Source: Rhodothermaceae bacterium Tc-Br11_B2g6_7
Lineage (GTDB): Bacteria > Bacteroidota > Rhodothermia > Rhodothermales > Salinibacteraceae
NCBI GenBank assembly: GCA_001564055.1
Contig: LKNB01000014.1
Location: 1-51,302, forward strand
Direction of reading: 5' to 3'
DNA: 51,302 nt
Shown: positions 18,133 through 25,299 of the stretch, one piece after another
How positions within the stretch are numbered: the first letter of the stretch is position 1
How the letters are laid out: each line of letters begins with the position of its first letter
Notes under the pieces: model-generated
The model's input: only the letters and a program-made list of their open reading frames with translations
What the model was told of the DNA's origin: nothing
Databases searched by the model: none
Translations under genes and position numbers: made by a program

Positions 18133-18993
18133 TCACGCGGTGGCCGGGGAAGTACGGGGTTGCGATTGTACCCTGCGGCGGTAGAGGTGGGCGGCGCGGC
18201 TACGTAGCGTTTGATGGTAGTGCGCCGGGGCCAACCGCTTCCACCACCAGAAGAGCCGGGATGACCGTGGATAGCAGATATGAAGCGGCGCGTGCGCGGC
18301 TTCGCGCAGGAGGTGGGCGGCGACGTCCGCGGCGCTGCTGCCGGATTCATTGACCAGCTTGTGCGTTAGATCCTGTGCCTGAACGGATCCGCGGGCGCCG
18401 TCAGCAAGCGCCGAGCGAAAAAACGCGGGCAGTACCACTGACACATCCACGCCCTGTGGTCCGAGCTCGTGGTAAAGCGTCTCGGAGAGGGATCGCACGC
18501 CTGCTTTTGAGACGTTGTAGGCGGACATCATCGGGGCGTTTGCGACGGCGGCCAGGCTGGCGATGTTGATGAGGTGCCCCTGTCCCTGGCGCAGGAGGGG
18601 CGCGACGAACGACTGGCACCCATGCAGCACCCCGCGCAGGTTGACGTCCAGCGTGGCTTCCCAGTCTGCGAGCGACGTTTCGTCGAACCAGCCGCCCGTG
18701 GCAATCCCGGCATTGTTGATGACCAGATCGACGCCGTCGTGGGCCGTTACAAAAGTTTGGGCCGTCTCGTGAAACGCCGCGGCGTCGGTTACGTCAAGCA
18801 GGTACGGCGTGGCATTGCCGCCCAGGGCCCGCACCTGCAGGGCTGCACGCTGCAACCGATGCTCCTGCACATCGGCCAACCCGATGCGCCATCCATCGCG
18901 CGCGAGTTCTTCGGCGAGAGCCAGCCCCAGCCCAGAGGCGGCGCCAGTAATAAATGCACGGCGGCGGGGGTAGCGGGCGGTGAGCGCAAGCAT
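18133..18993 (-). CDS. short-chain dehydrogenase/reductase
   Basis: A 286-residue classical SDR: FITGAASGLGLALAEELARDG (cofactor), LADVQ (Asp favouring NAD), NNAGIATGGW, Ser in NIASLAAVANAPMM, and YNVSK. After the Rossmann core a C-terminal extension of about 60 residues (HICYPRSSRLFWWWKRLAPAHY) contains aromatic and basic residues, resembling SDRs acting on lipids at a membrane surface. It is divergent from the saccharopine-dehydrogenase-like gene with a 69-base spacer, so both may share control. Substrate is unknown. A second SDR of the same type lies at 23586-24404. Confidence 0.85.
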   Translation of the reverse strand: MLALTARYPRRRAFITGAASGLGLALAEELARDGWRIGLADVQEHRLQRAALQVRALGGNATPYLLDVTDAAAFHETAQTFVTAHDGVDLVINNAGIATGGWFDETSLADWEATLDVNLRGVLHGCQSFVAPLLRQGQGHLINIASLAAVANAPMMSAYNVSKAGVRSLSETLYHELGPQGVDVSVVLPAFFRSALADGARGSVQAQDLTHKLVNESGSSAADVAAHLLREAAHAPLHICYPRSSRLFWWWKRLAPAHYHQTLRSRAAHLYRRRVQSQPRTSPATA

Positions 18994-19062
18994 AAGGGAG
19001 GGCTGCAGGCGAAGGATGAAAACAAACGGTGACCAATATCAATAATCGGATACGCAAAGTCC

Positions 19063-20184
19063 ATGGCCGCAACTGACCTTCAACAGAACACCCCGAGCAC
19101 CCGGCAGACACCGCTGCTCATATACGGCGCGTATGGCTACACAGGGCAACTCATCGTAGAGGAGTGCCTAACGCGCGGCTGGCGCCCTGTGCTGGGCGGG
19201 CGGGATGCGAGCAAGCTGGCGGCCGTAGCCGAGCCGCACAACCTGCCCCACGTGGCCTTCACCCTGGGCGACCGCGCCGCGCTTGACGCCACCCTCGGGC
19301 AGGTCTCGGCCGTGCTTCATTGCGCGGGGCCGTTCATCCATACCGCGCAGCGCATGCTGGAAGGATGCCTGCGTACCGGCACGCACTACCTCGACATCAC
19401 GGGCGAGATCCAGGTGTTTCAGGCGCTGGCTGCCCAATCAGCGCTGGCCAGGGAGGCCGGCATCATGGTAGTGCCCGGCGTGGGCTTCGACGTGGTACCT
19501 ACGGACTGCCTTGCGCGGTGGTTGAAGGAGCAGCAGCCGCGGGCTACGGAGCTGGAGCTTGCGTTTGAAGGCCTCGGGGGCGTATCGCAGGGGACCGCCC
19601 ACACCGCCGTGGAGCAGGCCGGCGAGGGCGGGGCGGTCCGGCGCGATGGGTACATCCAACGCGTGCCGCCGGCCCATCGTACGCGCCAGGTAGACTTTGG
19701 CGACGGGCCGGTTACGGTGGCCTCCATTCCATGGGGCGACGTAGCCACCGCGTACTACAGCACCGGTATCCCCAATATCACCACCTACGCACGGCTGCCG
19801 CAGCAGACCATCCGCGCTATGAAGGGGCTCCGGTTGGCCGCGCCCCTTGCCCGCCAGCGCTCGGTGAAGCGCCTGCTGCACTGGTGGGTAGACCGCCAGC
19901 CCGCGGGGCCTGACGAAGAGACGCGCACCACCGGCCGCACCCGCGTCTGGGGCTGCGCAACGGCGGACGACGGCACGTTTGCCGAGGGCCTGCTCTACGG
20001 GCCGGAGGGGTATGCCTTCACCGCAGCGGCCGCCACGGAAGCGGCCGGGCGCACGCTGGATGGCGTTGGTACGCCAGGCTTCCAGACGCCCGCCACGGCC
20101 TTCGGCGCCGACCTCGTGCTGTCGATCCCGGGCGTAGAGCGGTTCCTCATTTCCGCCCCACCGAGGCCCGTCTACCCGTCCTGA
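19063..20184 (+). CDS. saccharopine dehydrogenase-like / trans-acting enoyl reductase family protein
   Basis: A 373-residue protein with an N-terminal Rossmann fold: IYGAYGYTGQLIVEECLTRG for NAD(P), then LGGRDASKLAAV and HCAGPFIHTAQRMLEGCLRT. This set is typical of the saccharopine-dehydrogenase-like family, which includes the mycobacterial trans-acting enoyl reductase. The motif HYLDITGEIQVF and GVGFDVVPTDCLA also match. Lysine metabolism is unlikely in this context. A reductase of a lipid-like unsaturated substrate fits the neighbours better. It is the first gene of a forward run (spacers of 36, 102, 42 and -4 bases) that continues to the SDR at 23586. Confidence 0.82.
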   Translation: MAATDLQQNTPSTRQTPLLIYGAYGYTGQLIVEECLTRGWRPVLGGRDASKLAAVAEPHNLPHVAFTLGDRAALDATLGQVSAVLHCAGPFIHTAQRMLEGCLRTGTHYLDITGEIQVFQALAAQSALAREAGIMVVPGVGFDVVPTDCLARWLKEQQPRATELELAFEGLGGVSQGTAHTAVEQAGEGGAVRRDGYIQRVPPAHRTRQVDFGDGPVTVASIPWGDVATAYYSTGIPNITTYARLPQQTIRAMKGLRLAAPLARQRSVKRLLHWWVDRQPAGPDEETRTTGRTRVWGCATADDGTFAEGLLYGPEGYAFTAAAATEAAGRTLDGVGTPGFQTPATAFGADLVLSIPGVERFLISAPPRPVYPS

Positions 20185-20220
20185 TGCCTCCTTCATTCGT
20201 CCGTTTGCGCTCTTTTTGCC

Positions 20221-21156
20221 ATGGCCACCGATTCCTATTTCTGGGTTGATCTGCAGTATCAGCAGACGCCCCATCTGATTGCCACAGCCGTCCTTCCAAC
20301 AGCGGAGGGGCTGCTGCTTGTCGACCCCGGGCCGACCACAGCGATTGATGGGCTGCTGGATGGCCTGGCCGCGCATGGCTACACGCTGGGCGATGTGCAC
20401 GCGGTGCTGCTGACCCACATCCACCTGGATCATGCCGGGGCGACCGGCACGCTCGTGAAGCAGCACCCCGGGCTTCAGGTGGTGGTCCACCGGATCGGTG
20501 CGCCTCATGTGCACGATCCGTCGCGTCTGCTGAGGAGCGCCCGCCGCATCTACGGGGCCGACATGGACCGCCTCTGGGGCGCTGTAGAGGGCGTACCGGA
20601 AGATAATCTGAACGTGGTCCGTGGCGGGGAGACGCTTACGCTCGCCGACCGGACGCTGGATGTCGCATATACACCGGGCCACGCCGTGCATCATGTCAGC
20701 TACTTCGACCGGTTGAGCCGGACGGCCTTCGTGGGCGATGTGGCCGGGATGCGTATTCCGGAGGCGGGGTACATCATGCCCGTTACCCCACCACCTGATG
20801 TGGATGTGCCCCGGTGGATGGACAGCATCGCCACGGTGCGCGGGTGGCGCCCAGAGGCTCTTTTCCTCACCCATTGCGGCCCCGCTCCAGATCCGCCGAC
20901 GCACCTGGAGGTCATGGCCGAGCGGCTGCAGGCCTGGGCTGCGGAGGTGCAGGAAGCGGTGACCGCGTCTGCAGAGGGACCCGCACGCACCGCTGCCCAT
21001 GCAGCGGATCCGGCCGCGGCCTTTGTGGAAGAGAAACTGCAGCAGATGCGGAGCGCCGTTCCCGCGCCGTATCAGGAGGCCTATGCCCAGTTTGGCGATC
21101 CGCACGGCAGCTGGGCGGGGCTGGCCCGGTACTGGCGAAAGCAAGACAAGCGCTGA
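20221..21156 (+). CDS. metallo-beta-lactamase-fold hydrolase
   Basis: A 311-residue MBL-fold protein with the metal-binding motif HIHLDHAG (His66, His68, Asp70, His71) and further ligands expected at TPGHAVHHVSY and FVGDVAG. FLTHCGP supplies the last His. The C-terminal helical tail (EVQEAVTAS...EEKLQQMRSAVP) is common in MBL proteins acting on thioesters or lactones. The spacing to the upstream gene is 36 bases, so cotranscription is likely. It could hydrolyse a thioester, lactone or similar product of the pathway. The particular reaction cannot be told from sequence. Confidence 0.88.
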   Translation: MATDSYFWVDLQYQQTPHLIATAVLPTAEGLLLVDPGPTTAIDGLLDGLAAHGYTLGDVHAVLLTHIHLDHAGATGTLVKQHPGLQVVVHRIGAPHVHDPSRLLRSARRIYGADMDRLWGAVEGVPEDNLNVVRGGETLTLADRTLDVAYTPGHAVHHVSYFDRLSRTAFVGDVAGMRIPEAGYIMPVTPPPDVDVPRWMDSIATVRGWRPEALFLTHCGPAPDPPTHLEVMAERLQAWAAEVQEAVTASAEGPARTAAHAADPAAAFVEEKLQQMRSAVPAPYQEAYAQFGDPHGSWAGLARYWRKQDKR

Positions 21157-21200
21157 GGCTGCCTCCAATCTTCGCACGGCCATTCGCTGTTCATCCTCCA

Positions 21201-21219
21201 CGCAATATCCTATATTGCG
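21201..21219. promoter_or_regulatory. perfect inverted repeat before the alpha/beta hydrolase gene
   Basis: CGCAATAT (21201-21208) and ATATTGCG (21212-21219) are perfect 8-bp arms around CCT. The right arm includes a TATATT -10-like box at 21211-21216. It lies 40 bases before the start of the hydrolase gene, in the largest spacer (102 bases) of the run. It is probably an operator overlapping an internal promoter. Confidence 0.5.
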
Positions 21220-21258
21220 CCCACGCCCCACGCGCGTTTTCCCACTTTCCCTTTACCC

Positions 21259-22182
21259 ATGCGCCTTACGCCCTCCCCGCTGGTGCCGCCCGTTGTGCGC
21301 CAACAGTTCTTCGACGTACAGGGCCATCGCCTTGCCGCGCTCTGCGCCAATGAGTCGTCACTGGACGCCCCGATTGTGCTCTTGCACGGCATTACGCAGG
21401 CCCACACGTTCTGGACGCCCGCGCTGCCCCCGTCGATCCGGCGGCAGCGCCGGTGGTACGCCGTCACGCTACCCGGGCACTTCCCAGCGGTCATGCCAGC
21501 CTCCCCCAAAGCGCCGCTGACAGCACAGTTGCTGGCCGACCTGCTGGCGGGCACGTTGGAGCAACTGGTGGGGGAGGAGCCCGTCATCCTGATGGGGTAC
21601 TCCACGGGCGGTTTCGCGGCGCTGAACCTGGCGGCACACTATCCCGAGCGTGTGCGGGCGGTGGCCAGCATCTGTGGTTTCGCCCGAGGCACCTGGCAGG
21701 GCATGCTGGGGCTGATGCAGATGCTGGCGCGGCTGGGGCCCCCAGGGCAGTTCCTGTTTCGCAAATTGATCCAACTGAGCACGTTCAGCCGGCCCCTGTT
21801 TGGGATGCTGCTGGCCTCGTATGCTGAGGAGCCCGTGCGCGCCCGCGTGTCGCCGATCATGAAGGAGGTCGTGCAGGCTATCTACCCCTACGTGCTGCGC
21901 CACGACCTCTTTGCGCTGCAGCGGCTTTTTGCTGATCTTCGCGCCATGGACATCCGGCCGATGCTCTCCAATCTGGACCGGCCCACGCTGCTGCTCGGCG
22001 GGGCAGAGGACCCCGTCATTCGCCCGTCTGACCAGCTGGAGATGAACCGCCTACTGCCTGATGCCGAGCTCCATCTCCTTGAAAATGTGGGACATCTCCC
22101 GTTCGTCGAACGTACCCCGATGTACTACCGCATTCTGAATGACTGGCTGCAACGCAGCGAAGCACGCAACGTCCTTGCCTGA
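21259..22182 (+). CDS. alpha/beta hydrolase
   Basis: A 307-residue serine hydrolase: LLHGITQAHTFW (oxyanion region), the nucleophile elbow GYSTGG with Ser115, Asp in LLLGGAEDPVIRPSD and His in ENVGHLPFVERT complete the triad. A helical lid (residues about 150-215, FARGTWQGMLGLMQML) suggests a hydrophobic substrate. The surrounding monooxygenase and SDR genes would suit an esterase that opens an ester or lactone made by oxidation. The start is the ATG at 21259. A candidate promoter/operator lies directly upstream, and the monooxygenase gene follows 42 bases after the stop. Confidence 0.88.
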   Translation: MRLTPSPLVPPVVRQQFFDVQGHRLAALCANESSLDAPIVLLHGITQAHTFWTPALPPSIRRQRRWYAVTLPGHFPAVMPASPKAPLTAQLLADLLAGTLEQLVGEEPVILMGYSTGGFAALNLAAHYPERVRAVASICGFARGTWQGMLGLMQMLARLGPPGQFLFRKLIQLSTFSRPLFGMLLASYAEEPVRARVSPIMKEVVQAIYPYVLRHDLFALQRLFADLRAMDIRPMLSNLDRPTLLLGGAEDPVIRPSDQLEMNRLLPDAELHLLENVGHLPFVERTPMYYRILNDWLQRSEARNVLA

Positions 22183-22224
22183 CCCGTCGCGGCCTTAGCT
22201 CTTCACCAACCCACGATCGCACGC

Positions 22225-23589
22225 ATGCCTACGTCCGCACCCGCCCGGGTCTGCATTATCGGCGCCGGCTGCTCCGGCATTGCCGCGGCCAAGGTCCTGG
22301 CGGATCGAGGCGTGCCGTTTGATTGCTTTGAAATGGGCTCAGGCATCGGGGGCAACTGGCGCTTTCGGAACGACAACGGCCTGTCGGCGGCCTACGCATC
22401 GCTCCACATCAACACCTCCAAGGAGCGCATGGCCTACGCGGATTTTCCGATGCCGGGCCACTACCCCGACTATCTACACCACACGCAGGTGCTGGACTAC
22501 TTCGAGGCGTACGTAGACCACTTTGGCCTTCGGGATACCATCACCCTGCGCACGGAAGTGACGCACGTGGCCCCGGCGGAGGAGGGGACGTACGATGTCT
22601 CGACGCGCCACTGCGATACAGGCGAGACGCAGACGCAGCGCTATGGCGCCGTGCTGGTGGCCAATGGGCATCACTGGGACCCCAACTGGCCCCACTTCCC
22701 CGGAACGTTTGCGGGCGAGGCAATGCACTCCCATGACTACCGAACAGCCGACCAGCTGCGGGGCCGTCGTGTGCTCGTCGTAGGGGTGGGCAACTCGGGG
22801 CTTGACATCGCCTGCGAGGCGGCCCGGCACGCCAAACGCGCCGTGCTGTCGACCCGGCGCGGGGCCCACATCATGCCCAAGTATATGCTGGGCCGGCCGT
22901 CAGATCACTGGCTGAGCCCGCTTACAAGCAGCCTGCCGCTGCCCCTGCAACGCGCGGGGATGCGCCTCCTGCTATGGCTCACGCGGGGCGATCAAGAGGC
23001 CTACGGCTTTCCCCGGCCGCCGCATCCGCTGGGGGCCGAACATCCGTCCATCTCCAGTGAGGTCCTCAACCTGGTCGGCCACGGGCGCCTAACGGTCCGG
23101 CCCAACATTCAGCGCCTTGAAGAAGACACGGTGCGGTTTATGGACGGGACGCAGGAAGCGTTTGACCTCATCGTTTATGCGACGGGGTACAACATAAGCT
23201 TCCCGTTCTTTGCTGATGATTTCTTGTCGGTTGACGGCAACCGGGTGCGCTTCTATCGCCATGTGGTGCCCCCGCGGCGGCCCAATCTGTACTTCATCGG
23301 CCTGATTCAGCCGCTGGGGGCGGTGATGCCCATCTCGGAGCGGCAGGCGAAGTGGGTGGCTGATCTGCTGGAAGGCACCGCGGGACTGCCGTCGATAGCA
23401 GCGATGGAGCAGGCGATTGCGAAGACGCACGCGGACATGCAGAAGCGGTATACGCGCTCGAAGCGGCACACCATCCAGGTGGATTTCCATCCCTACATGG
23501 CGCAGCTTGCGCGTGAGCGCACCGCTGGGCGCCACCGCCCGAAGGTGCAGCAGCTGCCCGCCACCGTCCCGGTATCCGTGCCCGTATGA
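22225..23589 (+). CDS. flavin-containing monooxygenase
   Basis: A 454-residue class B flavoprotein monooxygenase that uses FAD, NADPH and O2. The FAD motif is IIGAGCSG near residues 11-18. The FMO fingerprint appears as FAGEAMHSHDYR, the NADPH motif as VGVGNSGLD, and ATGYNISFPF is present near the end. The fingerprint is nearer to FMO than to Baeyer-Villiger enzymes (FxGxxxHxxxW), so oxidation of a heteroatom or carbonyl substrate are both open. The stop overlaps the start of the next SDR gene (ATGA at 23586), so they are translationally coupled. The C-terminal residues are basic, perhaps a membrane contact. Confidence 0.9.
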   Translation: MPTSAPARVCIIGAGCSGIAAAKVLADRGVPFDCFEMGSGIGGNWRFRNDNGLSAAYASLHINTSKERMAYADFPMPGHYPDYLHHTQVLDYFEAYVDHFGLRDTITLRTEVTHVAPAEEGTYDVSTRHCDTGETQTQRYGAVLVANGHHWDPNWPHFPGTFAGEAMHSHDYRTADQLRGRRVLVVGVGNSGLDIACEAARHAKRAVLSTRRGAHIMPKYMLGRPSDHWLSPLTSSLPLPLQRAGMRLLLWLTRGDQEAYGFPRPPHPLGAEHPSISSEVLNLVGHGRLTVRPNIQRLEEDTVRFMDGTQEAFDLIVYATGYNISFPFFADDFLSVDGNRVRFYRHVVPPRRPNLYFIGLIQPLGAVMPISERQAKWVADLLEGTAGLPSIAAMEQAIAKTHADMQKRYTRSKRHTIQVDFHPYMAQLARERTAGRHRPKVQQLPATVPVSVPV

Positions 23590-24404
23590 GTGCTTTTGCT
23601 GGACAGTCGGTGGTCATCACGGGAGCAGCCCGCGGCATTGGGCATGCCCTGGCCGTTGCCCTGGCCGATGCCGGCGCCGACGTGATTGGCGTAGATCTGA
23701 ACACCGAACCGCTGGCCGACACGGCAGCCGCGGTGCAGGCCGCCGGGCGGGCATTTTATGGCTATGCCTGCGACGTAAGCGATGGCTCCGCCGTGCAGGC
23801 TTTCGCGGATCGGCTCCGGGCCGAGGGCCAGCCGGTGGATGTGCTCATTGCTAACGCAGGTGTGCTTTCCAGTGGTCGGTTCATCGAAGCGCCGATGGCC
23901 CACTGGCAGCGCCTCATCGAGGTGAATCTGCTTGGGGTCATGCACTGCTGCCACGCGCTGCTACCGCTCCTGGCCGCAGAGGGCGGCGGACGCATCCTCG
24001 CCATGGCCAGCGTAGCAGGGAAGGTAGGCACGCCGGGCATGACCGCTTACGCCGCATCGAAGCATGGCGTGGTGGGGTTTTGTGAGGCGCTGCGCTCTGA
24101 GCTGCAGCTCACCCAAACACCCGTCACGGTCCAATGGGTGTGCCCGGCCATGGTGCAGACCCAGATGACCACCGGCGTGGAGCGATCCGCCCTGGTACCC
24201 CTTGCTACATCCGAAGCCACAGCGGCCGCCGTCCTGCGCACGCTGCAGACCGACCGCGCCGAGACGTTCATCCCCCGCTGGACGGCCCTGCTCTTTCGCA
24301 TCCTGCCGGGGCTTTTTCCCAGTCTGACGCGCCGCCTGAGCCGCAGCGACCGCACCACCCAGGGCTGGCTGGACGCCTGCAAGCGCTACCCCGACCCCTC
24401 GTGA
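23586..24404 (+). CDS. short-chain dehydrogenase/reductase coupled to the monooxygenase
   Basis: A 272-residue classical SDR with VITGAARGIGHALAVALADAGA, GVDLN (Asp after beta-2, favouring NAD), NAGVLSSGRF, Ser in MASVAGKVGTPGMT and YAASKHG. A C-terminal hydrophobic-basic segment (ALLFRILPGLFPSLTRRLSR) may touch membranes. The start overlaps the monooxygenase stop by four bases, so the two proteins are made together and may act on the same substrate, for example an alcohol-ketone step before or after oxygenation. It is the last gene of the tight run that starts at 19063. Confidence 0.88.
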   Translation: MSAFAGQSVVITGAARGIGHALAVALADAGADVIGVDLNTEPLADTAAAVQAAGRAFYGYACDVSDGSAVQAFADRLRAEGQPVDVLIANAGVLSSGRFIEAPMAHWQRLIEVNLLGVMHCCHALLPLLAAEGGGRILAMASVAGKVGTPGMTAYAASKHGVVGFCEALRSELQLTQTPVTVQWVCPAMVQTQMTTGVERSALVPLATSEATAAAVLRTLQTDRAETFIPRWTALLFRILPGLFPSLTRRLSRSDRTTQGWLDACKRYPDPS

Positions 24405-24500
24405 GGCCGTCCGCTGCAGCCGAAGTGTACGCGGCTCATCCTTTTGCCCGCTTCAGCGTTTACCGTTAGTACATCCTTTTATCATAACCACTGCTTCTCC

Positions 24501-25088
24501 ATGACGACCGAAGGCAACTGGCGCTCCCCTCTCGCACGCGCCCTGCATCAGAGCAACCGCGCCCCCGCCCGCCACCTGCAGTTGGCCACCGTCACCCCGG
24601 AAGGCCACCCCGCGAACCGCACCCTGCTGTTTCGGGAGTTCCGGGAGCATCCGGAGGGCGACCAACTGTGCGTGCATTCCGACCGCCGGGCCAGTAAGAT
24701 CGACGACCTCCAGGCGCATCCGTATGCGGAAGTGTGCTGGTGGCTCGACGAGACGCGCGACCAGTTTCGCATCGCCGGTTCTGTGCATCTCATTACCGCA
24801 GCTACTACCGGTGACGACGCGGCCTATCGCCAGGAGCAGTGGAAGGAGCTTGACGATCATGAGAAGGCGCTGTATATCTCGCCCGATCCCGGCGCGCCGC
24901 GTGCCGATGAGGAAGCCTTCGACAAGGCCTTCTCAACGACGCCGCCCGAAGATCCGCCGGACACATTCGTTGTCCTCTTGCTCAGCCCTACCCGCATCGA
25001 CCACCTGTCGCTCAGCGGCCACCCCCACCGTCGCACCCGCTACACTCGGACTGACGAGAGATGGACGGAAGAGGAGCTCAATCCGTAA
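24501..25088 (+). CDS. FMN-binding pyridoxamine 5'-phosphate oxidase-like protein
   Basis: A 195-residue split-barrel flavoprotein of the Alr4036-like branch of the pyridoxamine-phosphate-oxidase family. It has LQLATVTPEGHPANRTLLFREF, SDRRASKIDDLQAHPYAEVCWW (FMN-contacting Arg/Lys), RIAGSVHLI, and an end with FVVLLLSPTRIDHLSL. The C-terminal substrate part of true PdxH (RxH...W) is different here, so vitamin B6 salvage is uncertain. The ATG at 24501 fits the domain start; an upstream start at 24444 adds 19 unlikely residues. It lies 96 bases after the SDR gene and may belong to that transcript. Confidence 0.8.
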   Translation: MTTEGNWRSPLARALHQSNRAPARHLQLATVTPEGHPANRTLLFREFREHPEGDQLCVHSDRRASKIDDLQAHPYAEVCWWLDETRDQFRIAGSVHLITAATTGDDAAYRQEQWKELDDHEKALYISPDPGAPRADEEAFDKAFSTTPPEDPPDTFVVLLLSPTRIDHLSLSGHPHRRTRYTRTDERWTEEELNP

Positions 25089-25192
25089 ACCGGAACGGGG
25101 TGGGAAGCAATCAGCGCGGGGCCTGACATACCCCTGTCACGGTGTCCGTCGTAGCTTGTAAGCCCCACCACGTGCGAGCGCTTTGCACCCGC

Positions 25193-25213
25193 GTCGGAAA
25201 CCATTTTTCCGAC
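25193..25213. promoter_or_regulatory. inverted repeat before the addB-like gene
   Basis: GTCGGAAA (25193-25200) and TTTCCGAC (25206-25213) form a perfect 8-bp inverted repeat with a 5-base loop. It may be a weak terminator of the upstream gene or an operator. Its right arm overlaps the -35 part of the promoter candidate next to it. Confidence 0.45.
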
Positions 25214-25236
25214 CCCCCAGCTGCGTGGTGTATATT
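25207..25236 (+). promoter_or_regulatory. candidate addBA promoter
   Basis: TTCCGA (25207-25212), an 18-base spacer and TATATT (25231-25236) form a sigma-70-like promoter about 64 bases before the proposed TTG start of the addB-like gene. The TATATT box also appears before the alpha/beta hydrolase gene. Confidence 0.4.
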
Positions 25237-25299
25237 GTCTCAGCCGCTGCTCGTCCCACGGCCCTCGGTAGTTCTTCCATTTTGCCATGCGTTCCTGCA

